The notes below the pieces were generated by a model, which saw nothing but the letters and a program-made list of their open reading frames with translations, was not told the origin of the DNA and did not search any database. A program made the position numbers and the translations under genes. This document shows positions 19,418-28,983 of a stretch of DNA of 64,000 nucleotides, piece by piece. Every line of letters starts with the position of its first letter. The stretch's first letter is position 1. The stretch lies in contig NZ_CP118866.1 in the NCBI RefSeq assembly GCF_029101545.1, positions 124,001 through 188,000 of the forward strand, read 5' to 3'. This DNA comes from Amygdalobacter indicium. GTDB lineage: Bacteria; Bacillota; Clostridia; Saccharofermentanales; Fastidiosipilaceae.

Positions 19418-20533
19418 ATGCCTAAGATTATTTTAGAAAATGTCAGTAAAAAATTCGCCAACGGTTTCGTGGCTGTGGATAATTTGAATATGGTTATAGA
19501 AGATCGGGCGTTCGTCACTTTGTTGGGCCCGTCAGGTTGCGGCAAAACAACAACGTTAAGAATGATTGCCGGTTTGGAAACTCCGACAAGCGGCACAATT
19601 ACCATTGACGGACAGGTTGTCTTTGATGCAGAGAGCGGAATCAACGTGACACCGGACAAACGGGATATAGGCTTTCTTTTCCAGAACTATGCCTTGTGGC
19701 CGCATATGACCGTTTATCGCAACATTGCTTTCGGTTTGGAAAATTTGCACTGGTCCAAGCCGGATATTGAAAAAAGAGTAGCGGAATTATTGGACATCTT
19801 GCAAATTTCCGAATTTAAGGAGCGCTATCCTTCAGAATTGTCAGGCGGTCAGCAACAACGGGTAGCAATTGCCAGAACTTTAGCACCTAGACCGAAAGTG
19901 CTTTTCATGGATGAACCCCTGTCGAATCTGGATGCGAAATTGCGCGGCGAAATGCGGACGGAATTGAAACGTTTACATATTGACACGAATTCAACATTTA
20001 TCTATGTTACACATGACCAATTGGAAGCGATGACTTTATCCAGCAAAGTCTGCTTGATGAAACAGGGTGTTTTACAGCAATATGCTCCGCCCTTGGAAAT
20101 TTATAATCATCCCTGCAATATTTTCGTTGCCGACTTTATGGGCAACCCGGCTATTAACTTGTTACATGCCGAAGTTATGCGGCAGGAAGAGCAGACGGCG
20201 GAATTAAACTTGGGCGAGCACAAGGTTAAATTCTTATCCGACACTAAATTGCCGAAAATTCCCGCAGATATTATCCTTGGTATAAGACCGGAGCATATCA
20301 AGTTGACTTCCGAGCCTAAATTGACAGCTCGAATTTATGCTACTTTACCGACAGGCATGGAGACTACAGTTAAGCTGAAAGCGGATGAACAGATTATTAC
20401 GGCTGTAGTATTCGGCAGTGTCGATTTTCAAGTGGATGAAATGGTAAATATAGACTTTGCGGAAAATAAAATATTGTTGTTCGAGCAGTCAAGCGGCAAA
20501 CTTATAGCTTCCGGGCGTCTGGTAATAATTTGA
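19418..20533 (+). CDS. ABC importer ATPase (FbpC/PotA-like)
   Basis: 371-residue importer ATPase: Walker A GPSGCGKTT (about 36-44), Q-loop FLFQNYALWPH, signature LSGGQQQRVAIARTL, Walker B VLFMDEPLSNLD, then a C-terminal TOBE-like domain. GGAGGA (19405-19410) fixes the ATG at 19418. It completes the importer with the two genes before it. Confidence 0.93.
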   Translation: MPKIILENVSKKFANGFVAVDNLNMVIEDRAFVTLLGPSGCGKTTTLRMIAGLETPTSGTITIDGQVVFDAESGINVTPDKRDIGFLFQNYALWPHMTVYRNIAFGLENLHWSKPDIEKRVAELLDILQISEFKERYPSELSGGQQQRVAIARTLAPRPKVLFMDEPLSNLDAKLRGEMRTELKRLHIDTNSTFIYVTHDQLEAMTLSSKVCLMKQGVLQQYAPPLEIYNHPCNIFVADFMGNPAINLLHAEVMRQEEQTAELNLGEHKVKFLSDTKLPKIPADIILGIRPEHIKLTSEPKLTARIYATLPTGMETTVKLKADEQIITAVVFGSVDFQVDEMVNIDFAENKILLFEQSSGKLIASGRLVII

Positions 20534-20549
20534 AACAAGGGTAACGGAA

Positions 20550-21278
20550 ATGGAAATCTTATTTGATTTACATACGCATACAATTATGAGCGGCCACGCC
20601 TACAATACGATTGAAGAAAATATTGTCGAGGCATATAATATCGGGCTGCAGGCTTACGGTTTTTCCGACCACGGACCGGCAATCGAGGGAGGACCGGCGG
20701 AGGTGTATTTTCGCCACTTCCGCATTTTCCCGCGGCATTATAAAAATATGTATGTTTTGTGCGGGGTAGAAGCGGTGATTACGGATTATGACGGACATAT
20801 CGATTTAAACGGTAAGGCCTTGGAAAGGGTGGATTATGCAATAGCAAGTCTGCACAGTTGGTGCCTACAGCCGGGAACGTGTGCCGAGAATATGCGAGCC
20901 TATCGCGGCGCTATGCAAAATCCTTATGTGAAAATTATCGGTCATCCGGATGATCAGGCTTATGAAACTGATTATGATGAACTGGCATATATGGCGCGAA
21001 AGTACGGCGTTGCGCTGGAACTTAATGAATCTTCGCTGGATCCGGAATCTGTACGTTCAGGTTCCGTGCGGGAGAAAATGCGCTTAATTATGAAATATTG
21101 TCGGCACTATCAAACACCGGTTATTCTCGGTTCCGATGCACATCATAAGTCATATATCGGTCGTTTCGAACAGGTGCAGGAATTATTGGCAAGCGAGAAT
21201 TTCCCGCAGGAGCTGGTGCTCAATAATTCGTTGGTAAAACTGCGCCGGGTCTTGAATCACCCTGATATTATTAAATAA
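20550..21278 (+). CDS. PHP-domain phosphoesterase
   Basis: Metal-dependent hydrolase, 242 residues, with DLHTHTIMSGHA (residues 5-16), FSDHGP, HPDD and GSDAHHK, the four metal-binding motifs of the PHP family; closest in layout to YcdX-like phosphatases. It starts 16 bp after the transporter ATPase, so it is probably in the same operon. A cytosolic phosphatase next to an Afu-like importer would suit uptake of a phosphorylated compound (inference). Confidence 0.85.
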   Translation: MEILFDLHTHTIMSGHAYNTIEENIVEAYNIGLQAYGFSDHGPAIEGGPAEVYFRHFRIFPRHYKNMYVLCGVEAVITDYDGHIDLNGKALERVDYAIASLHSWCLQPGTCAENMRAYRGAMQNPYVKIIGHPDDQAYETDYDELAYMARKYGVALELNESSLDPESVRSGSVREKMRLIMKYCRHYQTPVILGSDAHHKSYIGRFEQVQELLASENFPQELVLNNSLVKLRRVLNHPDIIK

Positions 21279-21330
21279 GCTCAATATTTTACGTTCAGCA
21301 AATTAACCGCAAAGAAGGTGAAATGATTAA

Positions 21331-22032
21331 ATGGAAATTTTTCAGAATATAGATAAACTCGTGAGCAGTTTCACGCCGCTGGCAATATTTTTGCGCTTGT
21401 TGATAGCTATGGTTTTAGGTACCGTTATAGGTATTGATCGCGAGCTGAAAAATCGCGGTGCCGGCATCAAAACGCATGCTTTAGTCTGCTTGGGTTCGGC
21501 TATTGTTATGGTTGTAAGTGAGTATATTTTCTTGAATTGTCCTGATGCTCGGGCCGACATGAACAGAATGGGCGCGCAGGTAGTGAGTGGAGTAGGCTTT
21601 TTAGGTGTCGGTACAATTATCGTCACCGGTAAAAATGTTGTGCGCGGCTTGACCACGGCTGCCGGTTTGTGGACTTGTGCCTGTGCCGGTTTGGCTGCCG
21701 GAATAGGTTATGTTTGGCTGGCGTTCTTGAGTCTGTGTTTTTGTATTTTCGTTTTTACCGGTTTGGGGTGGTTGGAGAATCGGCTGCAACGTCTGTCCCG
21801 CCATTTTTCCTTATATTTGGAGTTGGAGTCAAGTGACGGCGTGCATTTGCTTCTGGCTAAGATGCGTTTACAGCATATGCGTTTCCATCATCTTGATATT
21901 ACACCCAGCCATGTGAAGCAGAACGGCGTTTTACTCAGCATGTCGGTAGAACTTCCCAGTCGGAAAGAGCGGCAGAATCTGTTGAATTTGCTGAATAATT
22001 GTCCGGAAATTCGTTATTTTGAAGGTGTATAA
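21331..22032 (+). CDS. MgtC/SapB family membrane protein
   Basis: 233 residues, four to five N-terminal transmembrane helices with the family pattern RLLIAMVLGTVIGIDREL (about 22-39) and RMGAQVVSGVGFLGVGTI (about 77-94), then a soluble C-terminal domain of about 80 residues. Family members affect Mg2+ stress and membrane ATP synthase activity; the function here is not shown. Confidence 0.88.
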   Translation: MEIFQNIDKLVSSFTPLAIFLRLLIAMVLGTVIGIDRELKNRGAGIKTHALVCLGSAIVMVVSEYIFLNCPDARADMNRMGAQVVSGVGFLGVGTIIVTGKNVVRGLTTAAGLWTCACAGLAAGIGYVWLAFLSLCFCIFVFTGLGWLENRLQRLSRHFSLYLELESSDGVHLLLAKMRLQHMRFHHLDITPSHVKQNGVLLSMSVELPSRKERQNLLNLLNNCPEIRYFEGV

Positions 22033-22089
22033 TATAGTTAACTGAACAGTTGCATGAAGCCGACTGTAGGATAAATTAAAGAAAGTGCA

Positions 22090-23682
22090 GTGTCGCAAAA
22101 AATGAATATGATTAAATACAATGCAAAACGTAAAATAATATCGGCTGCTGTGACAGCTTTGTTGATTTGGACAGCAGTTTGGCCGACAATTTCTGTGAAA
22201 GCCGAAGGACAGGATACGCTGAAGGTAGCACAGTATGTTAAAAGTACCGATTTGCAAAAACAAACGGACGGTTCATATAAGGGTGAGTGGCAAGCTGAAA
22301 TTCCGATGTGTCAACTTATGCAGCCGTATGAAGAAATGATGCGGGAACATGGAGACAATTTCCCGTGGGATCCTGTTACTCGCGATACTTCGGCTTCTAT
22401 TTATTATGAAGTAAAGTTTCCGCAAGGAGTGAATTTGGCTCAGCCGACACATAGCAGTAACTCGGCAATGTTCTCAAATAATGAAATCAGTTACAGTAAA
22501 ACCGCTACCGGCTATAAATTCAGGTTAAAACTTCAAGATGTCAACTGGGGGCAGGTTTACCAATCTTATCTGGCGGATAAGCAGAACAACAGTCTCGTAA
22601 AACTTGGTGTTCCTTACACGCTTACGGCTGAGCAGTATGAAAAATTTCGCCAAGAGCAGGCCAAAATCGAGGGTAAGGGTGATTTCAGCTTTTGCGCATC
22701 AGGTAGACTGTGCTGGTTGACTAAACGAAGCTTTTTAACCGACAAAGCTTATACACCTTTGCTGGGCGGAAAGTCGGAATCGCAGGACGTAAAAACGATG
22801 CCCGATGCGGTGATTAATTTGAATGCCGATTTGGAGGTCAACGGAGATACGCAAAATAAGGCGATTTATCAAACAGAATTTAATAAGCCTTTAACGCTTA
22901 CCGGCAAATTGCAAGTAAGAAAAATTCAGGAGCTTTTGCAAAAAATCGAAGATATTTTTAATGGGCAGCAGCCTGTCACCGAGCGGGCGGCAACGGCTGA
23001 TTCGCCGAAATCAGCGGCAGATAAAATTGCAGTAGAAAATTTGGAAACTTTGTTTGTTGCCCAATTAACTTTGCCGCAGGGATTAAGTTTCAATAAAGAA
23101 CAAAAACCCGTATTATCAGGTGACAACGGACAATTTGCCATAACGGGCAGCAGCTATTCGAATCAGGATAAAACGTTAAAAGTTGAAATGAGCACGACAG
23201 ACACAGGTAATATTAAGACGTTTGCCGATTTAAAAAAGCATGTACTGGGAGCAGATGAATTCCTTAAAGTTAGTATTGCCGGAGTGCATTTTGATGCTTC
23301 TTCCAAACCGAACACGCCTTATCAAATTGTTGGTAAAATAAGCGGTAAATTCTCAGGTTGTGCGAAGCTGGGAGAGACAAAAGTCAAATTCAATTTCAAT
23401 TGGAACGGTGTTCAGGATAAAGACAGTAAGGATTCTACAGTTAAGGACAATAACGAGCAGATTCTTTTGACTGTCAGCTATGTGAAGACGGCGCCTGAGA
23501 GTACGCCGCCGACAGCTGAAACTTCTGTTCCGGTACCTACCGTTACAAAAGATGAGGGAAAAATCGTTACAACTAAGCCGCGTGTGGCCAAAACCGGTGA
23601 ACTTGTCAGCACCGCTACCGGTTGGGGCGTGCTTTTGACCGTAGCAGCTGCCTGTCTGCTTCGACATAAACGGCAGAATTAA
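22090..23682 (+). CDS. Secreted surface protein with variant sortase signal
   Basis: 530 residues. N-terminal signal peptide (basic MIKYNAKRK, hydrophobic stretch, cleavage near VKAEG). A long, beta-rich extracellular region without a domain I recognise. The C-terminus has a Thr/Pro/Val-rich spacer, then RVAKTGE, a hydrophobic helix and the basic tail LRHKRQN, which is the layout of a sortase sorting signal with VAKTG in place of LPxTG. Start could be GTG 22090 or ATG 22102; the ribosome site is weak for both. No neighbouring sortase is in the window. Confidence 0.7.
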   Translation: MSQKMNMIKYNAKRKIISAAVTALLIWTAVWPTISVKAEGQDTLKVAQYVKSTDLQKQTDGSYKGEWQAEIPMCQLMQPYEEMMREHGDNFPWDPVTRDTSASIYYEVKFPQGVNLAQPTHSSNSAMFSNNEISYSKTATGYKFRLKLQDVNWGQVYQSYLADKQNNSLVKLGVPYTLTAEQYEKFRQEQAKIEGKGDFSFCASGRLCWLTKRSFLTDKAYTPLLGGKSESQDVKTMPDAVINLNADLEVNGDTQNKAIYQTEFNKPLTLTGKLQVRKIQELLQKIEDIFNGQQPVTERAATADSPKSAADKIAVENLETLFVAQLTLPQGLSFNKEQKPVLSGDNGQFAITGSSYSNQDKTLKVEMSTTDTGNIKTFADLKKHVLGADEFLKVSIAGVHFDASSKPNTPYQIVGKISGKFSGCAKLGETKVKFNFNWNGVQDKDSKDSTVKDNNEQILLTVSYVKTAPESTPPTAETSVPVPTVTKDEGKIVTTKPRVAKTGELVSTATGWGVLLTVAAACLLRHKRQN

Positions 23683-23711
23683 CGGTTTATTGTTAGAGTC
23701 ACTTGTTTGAG

Positions 23712-23750
23712 AAGCCTGTTCCTGCGAACTGCGGGGACGGGCTTTTATTT
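23712..23750 (+). terminator. Terminator of the surface protein gene
   Basis: AAGCCTGTTCC (23712-23722) pairs with GGACGGGCTT (23735-23744) with one bulge; TTATTT follows. Confidence 0.65.
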
Positions 23751-23867
23751 ATAGCTTTTTCTCCGCTTTTTGCCTGTTTTTTCCGCTGAACACCCGGAAA
23801 AGATGTGGTAAAATAATATTTATTATAATTTATCAGGACTTCTTGCTTGAACAGTAAACGAAAAATG

Positions 23868-23873
23868 TATAAT
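23868..23873 (+). promoter_or_regulatory. Likely -10 box of the lipoprotein gene
   Basis: TATAAT at 23868-23873, 45 bp before the ATG. TTGCTT and TTGAAC lie upstream at 19- and 15-bp spacing, so the -35 is not certain. Confidence 0.4.
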
Positions 23874-23917
23874 AATATCAAGAAGGGTCGCTCTAAATAT
23901 TTTTTCGGAGGAATGTT

Positions 23918-25348
23918 ATGAAAAAAATATTATTATCTTGCTTATTTGCAGCATTAACTTTAGTAGCCTGCCAAAAACAAAAAGTGATGGAAACAGTAGC
24001 GACTGCAGACCGGACTGAACCTTCGAATGCTCAAGTTGCCGCTGCTACTGCAGGTGCCGCCGAAAAAAATCAAGTCCCCGAGACAGAAATAAATACGGCC
24101 GTAAAATTGCGCGACAAAGTTGTGGCACCTTTGCAAAAATTGAATGCTGAAGCTTTACGTTACGTTTATCTGGGTGTGCGTGCCGTCAACGATGGGGCTT
24201 TACCGAATGTTTTGCATTATGAAAACGACAAAATATATTACATGTGCCGCAAAGTTTCCGACGACATGCAGCGGGTAATCAGGCAGGAGTGGCGTAATGA
24301 TAAGAAAAAATTTACAGATGCGGAGCAGGAAGTGAGGTACAGATTCCTCGGCTTGATGAGCGATACGCAAAAGCACTATTTAGGCGTTTATGATTGCCAA
24401 AACAAAACAAAAAAAGAAATGAGTATTGCAGACTGGTGCGCGATGAGCACGGTTTCAGCTACCTGTCCGGTTGAGGATAATCAAATCATTATGGTCTATG
24501 TTGCCGGCAGCTCGGGAGCAATAATTCATACTAAGATTGTTTTATTCGATTTGGACAAAAAGACGGAGGAAACAATTGCCGAGTATCAAACTTTCAATGC
24601 CTTCAGCAAGATTAAGAGATTATCGCAGGATGAATTTTTGATCTTATTGGCTGAACGCCAACAGGATAAAAACGGTATCAAGCCGGAAAGCAAGCAACTT
24701 GCCATAATTTATAATCATAAGACTAAAAAAACAACAGAAATTTATCAAGGCGAAACAATGAGCGAAAAATCACAGGATGTCTTTGCTTTTGATTGTTACA
24801 AAGATAAAATTTACCTGCTTATGCATAAACTTAATGCCGGAAAATTGCAATCGTATTTACGGACACTTGATAAAAACGGTAAACAGTTAAATGAAATCGC
24901 TCTGCCGGCTTTGGCTAAGTACGATTCGCCCAATCGGTTGGCGGTTGATCTGTTATTTGCAGATGATGTCATGTTTGTGCAATTTGAAACTAAGCGGTCG
25001 GATCTTAAGGCGAAGCAGCCGGTTGTCGCCGTTTTAAGGAAATCCGGAGATAACTACCTGTTACAGAACACAAGCTCAATGAACGTATCTTCTATTCCTA
25101 AAACACATCCGGTCGGCAAGGAACCTTATATGATGTTGCAGGACAAGAAAGGGGAAAGCGGCACACAGCAATTTTACGCCTACTATCCGGATAAAAATGT
25201 TTTCGATTTGGCAGATACGCAGCTGGAGTATACGAAAACCAAGGGTAACATCACGAATTGGCGCAACGATAATAAGCAACTGTTGTTCCAATATATTGAT
25301 CTTAATAATAAGGCAGATTACTATTTAGCTGAAATTCCCGAGAAGTAA
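23918..25348 (+). CDS. Uncharacterised lipoprotein
   Basis: 476 residues. Signal peptide with lipobox LVAC (Cys about residue 18), an Ala/Thr-rich spacer, then a largely beta-strand region whose repeating YNHKTKKT / LFDLDKKTEE / RTLDKNGKQ turns suggest a beta-propeller (inference). I do not recognise a named family. Monocistronic: own -10 box, GGAGG before the ATG, and a hairpin terminator after it. Confidence 0.7.
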   Translation: MKKILLSCLFAALTLVACQKQKVMETVATADRTEPSNAQVAAATAGAAEKNQVPETEINTAVKLRDKVVAPLQKLNAEALRYVYLGVRAVNDGALPNVLHYENDKIYYMCRKVSDDMQRVIRQEWRNDKKKFTDAEQEVRYRFLGLMSDTQKHYLGVYDCQNKTKKEMSIADWCAMSTVSATCPVEDNQIIMVYVAGSSGAIIHTKIVLFDLDKKTEETIAEYQTFNAFSKIKRLSQDEFLILLAERQQDKNGIKPESKQLAIIYNHKTKKTTEIYQGETMSEKSQDVFAFDCYKDKIYLLMHKLNAGKLQSYLRTLDKNGKQLNEIALPALAKYDSPNRLAVDLLFADDVMFVQFETKRSDLKAKQPVVAVLRKSGDNYLLQNTSSMNVSSIPKTHPVGKEPYMMLQDKKGESGTQQFYAYYPDKNVFDLADTQLEYTKTKGNITNWRNDNKQLLFQYIDLNNKADYYLAEIPEK

Positions 25349-25356
25349 AAGTCGTC

Positions 25357-25384
25357 CGTATCGACTTAACGGCGATACGTTTTT
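25357..25384 (+). terminator. Terminator of the lipoprotein gene
   Basis: CGTATCG (25357-25363) pairs with CGATACG (25373-25379), then T5. Confidence 0.75.
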
Positions 25385-25410
25385 AAGGAACTGAATTTTT
25401 TGGGGTGGAA

Positions 25411-25440
25411 AAAGACCTGCAAGCTCTTTGCAGGTCTTTA
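25411..25440 (+). terminator. Second, stronger terminator upstream of gltX
   Basis: Perfect 12-bp stem: AAAGACCTGCAA (25411-25422) with 25428-25439, 5-nt loop. It works in either direction by symmetry (A-run on one side, T-run on the other). Confidence 0.75.
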
Positions 25441-25542
25441 ATCATTCGGCGGAAACAGGCGCATGAAATGGCGGACAAAGTAGAATATCGCCGAAATATC
25501 TTATATAATTAAGTGATAATTTAAGCACATGGGAGAAAGTAT

Positions 25543-27015
25543 ATGCAAGAGGTAAGAACTCGATTTGCACCTAGCCCGACCGGCTTCATGCATATAGGTA
25601 ATTTGCGCACTGCTTTATTCGAATATTTAGTCGCAAAAGCACAACACGGTACGTTTATATTGAGAATTGAAGATACCGATCAGAAACGTCAGGTAGAGGG
25701 CGCTTTGGCTAAAATTTACCAAACGCTGGCCAGCGTCGGCATGACTTACGATGAAGGCCCCGACAAGCCGGGGAATTGCGGACCTTACGTGCAAAGCGAA
25801 CGCTTCGGCATGTATTTACCGGAAGCTTTGAAATTGGTAAAAAGCGGACATGCTTATTATTGCTTCTGTACCGAAGAACGCCTGGCGCAATTGCACAGCG
25901 ATTTGGAAAAAACTGGTGCCTCATTTATCGGCTACGATCGGCATTGCCGCAACTTGAGTCGGGAGGAAGTAGAGGCGAAATTAGCTGCCGGAACACCTTT
26001 CGTTATTCGGCAAAAAATGCCCGACAGCGGTGAAACAACTTATCATGATGAAGTCTATGGCGATATAACCGTGCAGAATAACACTTTGGAAGACCAGGTG
26101 CTGGTGAAAAGTGACGGCTATCCGACTTACAATTTCGCCAATGTTGTCGATGACCATGCCATGCGTATCAGTCATGTCGTCAGAGGCTGCGAGTATTTAA
26201 GTTCCACGCCGAAATATGTTTTATTGTATGAAGCTTTCGGCTATGAACAGCCGAAATACATTCATTTACCGCTGATTAACGGCAAAGACGGCAAGAAATT
26301 GTCCAAGCGGCACGGGGCAACTTCCTATGAGGAACTTATTAACGCCGGTTATTTACCGGAGGCGGTCATCAATTATTTGGCCTTATTGGGCTGGTCGCCG
26401 GCCTCGACGGAGGAATTATTCACTTTAAGTGAATTGGAACAGCAGTTCGATATCAAACATATTGCCAAAGCACCGGCAGTTTTCGACATTGAGAAATTAC
26501 AATGGTTCAATAGCCAATACATAATCCGCAAATCAACTGCGGACTTCTTCCGCTTGATAGAGCCTGCTTTGCAGGAACTTTGCGGCGATAAGCAGGAATT
26601 ATGGCAGAGATTGCAGACACAGCAGGATTTATTGGCCCGAATTTTACAACCGCGCTTATCCGTATTAACGGAGGTTCGGGAGAAACTGGCCTTTTTACCG
26701 AGTTTGCCGGAATACAGCACCGATTTATTTGTCCACAAAAAAATGAAAACTACATTGGAATCGGCCAAGGCGGTACTTGCAGATTTACAGACCGAACTTA
26801 AGAATTTACCGAGCTGGACGGAAACGGATTTACATGATCTGATGATCAATTATGCCCAAAAACGTGAACTGAAAAACGGGATGGTTATGTGGCCGATAAG
26901 AGTGGCGGCAACCGGTATGCAGGTCAGTCCCGGAGGCGCCGTTGAAGCTTTGGTATTGTTGGGACGGGAAGAATCTTTGCAGCGTATAGAAGTTGCCTTG
27001 GAAAAATTAAAATAG
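25543..27015 (+). CDS. gltX: Glutamyl-tRNA synthetase
   Basis: Class I aminoacyl-tRNA synthetase charging tRNA-Glu. 490 residues. FAPSPTGFMHIGNLRTA (HIGH motif variant HIGN, residues 8-24), IEDTDQKR (about 43) and KLSKRHGA (KMSKS motif, about 252) are clear. GGGAGAAAG ribosome site. glnS follows 38 bp later, so the cell has both enzymes and a direct Gln-tRNA-Gln route. Confidence 0.97.
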   Translation: MQEVRTRFAPSPTGFMHIGNLRTALFEYLVAKAQHGTFILRIEDTDQKRQVEGALAKIYQTLASVGMTYDEGPDKPGNCGPYVQSERFGMYLPEALKLVKSGHAYYCFCTEERLAQLHSDLEKTGASFIGYDRHCRNLSREEVEAKLAAGTPFVIRQKMPDSGETTYHDEVYGDITVQNNTLEDQVLVKSDGYPTYNFANVVDDHAMRISHVVRGCEYLSSTPKYVLLYEAFGYEQPKYIHLPLINGKDGKKLSKRHGATSYEELINAGYLPEAVINYLALLGWSPASTEELFTLSELEQQFDIKHIAKAPAVFDIEKLQWFNSQYIIRKSTADFFRLIEPALQELCGDKQELWQRLQTQQDLLARILQPRLSVLTEVREKLAFLPSLPEYSTDLFVHKKMKTTLESAKAVLADLQTELKNLPSWTETDLHDLMINYAQKRELKNGMVMWPIRVAATGMQVSPGGAVEALVLLGREESLQRIEVALEKLK

Positions 27016-27052
27016 GGAGAATGCAATAGCATATAGAAGAAAGGTTAAAGCT

Positions 27053-28774
27053 ATGAAAGAAGATGCTAACAAAGCAGTCGCAGTGAACGAGGCGGAAAAA
27101 CTCGCTGCAGCCGTTAATACAGAAACAAGCAATTTTATTCATCAAATTATTGACGAGGAATTAAAGGAAGGCGGTCGCTGTTACGGGCAAAAAGTCCATA
27201 CCCGTTTCCCGCCGGAACCTAACGGCTACCTTCATATCGGCCACGCCAAAGCTTTATACATTAATTTTTCTACCGCTGAAAAATATCACGGTCTTTGCAA
27301 CCTGCGGATGGATGATACCAACCCGGTCAAAGAAGATGTCGAATATGTCGAAGCAATAAAAGAAGATATTCATTGGTTGGGATTCGATTGGGCGGATCGC
27401 TTCTTTTACGCATCTTCCTACTTCGATAAAATGTATGAATTTGCCGTAGAACTTATCAACAAGGGTTTAGCTTACGTTGATGAATCGACGCCGGAAGAAA
27501 TTAAAGAAGCACGCGGCACCTTGCAGGAACCGGGCAAAGAAAGCAAATATCGCAATCGCCCGCTGCAGGAGAGCCTGGAATTATTCGCCAAGATGAAAAG
27601 CGGTGAAATAGCAGACGGTAAAATGGTTTTGCGGGCCAAAATCGATATGGCCAGCGGTAATATGAACATGCGTGACCCCGTAATTTATCGGGTTTTACAC
27701 AAAGAGCATCACCGTACCGGCAAAAAGTGGTGTATTTATCCCATGTACGATTTTGCTCACCCGATTGAAGATGCTTTGGAAGGCATTACCCATTCATTGT
27801 GCAGTCTGGAATTTGAAGATCATCGCCCACTTTACGATTGGGTAGTCAACAACATTTCCGTTGCCTGTAAGCCCCGACAAATAGAATTTGCCCGCTTAGG
27901 TATGTACAACACGGTTATGAGCAAGCGTAAATTGAGAGAATTGGTCGAACAGGGAATTGTCAGCGGTTGGGACGACCCGCGAATGCCGACTTTAAGGGGC
28001 TTGCGCCGCCGGGGCTACACCAGGGAAGCGATACGAGCTTTCATGGAAGGAATCGGAGTTACCAAACAACCGAATATGATTGAGTATTCCTATTTGGAGC
28101 ATTGCTTGCGGGATGATTTGAACAAAAGGGCAAGCAGACGTATGGCGGTTCTGCATCCGATTGAATTGGAAATAGTTAATTATCCGGAAGCTCAAAGCGA
28201 AATCTTATTAGCTGAGAATAACCCGGAAGAGGAAACTGCCGGTAAACGGGAAATAACCTTCTCCAAGCACCTTTATATCGAAGCGGACGACTTTATGGAA
28301 AACCCGCCCAAAAAGTATTTCCGCCTCTATCCCGGTAATGAAGTAAGACTGAAAGATGCCTACATTGTCAAAGCAGTCGATTTTGAAAAGGATGCGGACG
28401 GCAATGTGACCAAAGTTTACTGTGAATATGACCCGGAGACGAAAAGCGGTAAGGATTGTCGCAAAGTTAAGGGCACAATTCATTGGGTTGATCAGAAAAC
28501 CTGCCGGGAAGCTGAAGTCAGATTGTACGAACAGTTGTTCAGCGCCCAACAGCCGGATCAGGCGGAGAATTATCAAAGCTGCCTGAACCCCGACTCTTTA
28601 CAGGTATTGCACAACGTTAAACTGGAAGCGGCTCTGGGCTCTGCCAAAGTCGGTGAAAACTATCAGTTCATGCGGATAGGCTACTTTGTGCTGGACAACA
28701 AAGACAGCAGACCGGAACATTTGGTTTTCAACAAAAGTGTGGGCTTGAAAGACGGTTTTAAGCTGAAAAAATAA
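27053..28774 (+). CDS. glnS: Glutaminyl-tRNA synthetase
   Basis: Charges tRNA-Gln directly. 573 residues: catalytic core with FPPEPNGYLHIGHAKA (HIGH, about 50-65) and the VMSKRKL KMSKS-type motif (about 288), then the two beta-barrel anticodon-binding domains. An extra 30-residue N-terminal tail rich in Glu and Ala precedes the core. AGAAAGG upstream of ATG. Followed by a terminator at 28930. Confidence 0.97.
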   Translation: MKEDANKAVAVNEAEKLAAAVNTETSNFIHQIIDEELKEGGRCYGQKVHTRFPPEPNGYLHIGHAKALYINFSTAEKYHGLCNLRMDDTNPVKEDVEYVEAIKEDIHWLGFDWADRFFYASSYFDKMYEFAVELINKGLAYVDESTPEEIKEARGTLQEPGKESKYRNRPLQESLELFAKMKSGEIADGKMVLRAKIDMASGNMNMRDPVIYRVLHKEHHRTGKKWCIYPMYDFAHPIEDALEGITHSLCSLEFEDHRPLYDWVVNNISVACKPRQIEFARLGMYNTVMSKRKLRELVEQGIVSGWDDPRMPTLRGLRRRGYTREAIRAFMEGIGVTKQPNMIEYSYLEHCLRDDLNKRASRRMAVLHPIELEIVNYPEAQSEILLAENNPEEETAGKREITFSKHLYIEADDFMENPPKKYFRLYPGNEVRLKDAYIVKAVDFEKDADGNVTKVYCEYDPETKSGKDCRKVKGTIHWVDQKTCREAEVRLYEQLFSAQQPDQAENYQSCLNPDSLQVLHNVKLEAALGSAKVGENYQFMRIGYFVLDNKDSRPEHLVFNKSVGLKDGFKLKK

Positions 28775-28929
28775 GGCTGCTAGGCGGCGACCGGCTGCGG
28801 CCGTCCGTAGCCGGCAAGTCGGCGGATTGCATAAAAACGGCGGAATTTACACGGCAGCTGACCGCCGCTGCGACAGCCGATGTGAGCGAGCTGAGGCAAA
28901 AGCCGCTGCGACAAAGCAAAATGCAAAAT

Positions 28930-28961
28930 GAAACGGGCACTATTTCGGCGCCCGTTTCCCT
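28930..28961 (+). terminator. Terminator after glnS
   Basis: GAAACGGGC (28930-28938) pairs perfectly with 28950-28958; CCCTT follows, so termination may be only partial. Its position argues that the next gene starts at 28984, not at the in-frame ATG 28882. Confidence 0.6.
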
Positions 28962-28983
28962 TACAAAACAGGAAGGCGACAAA

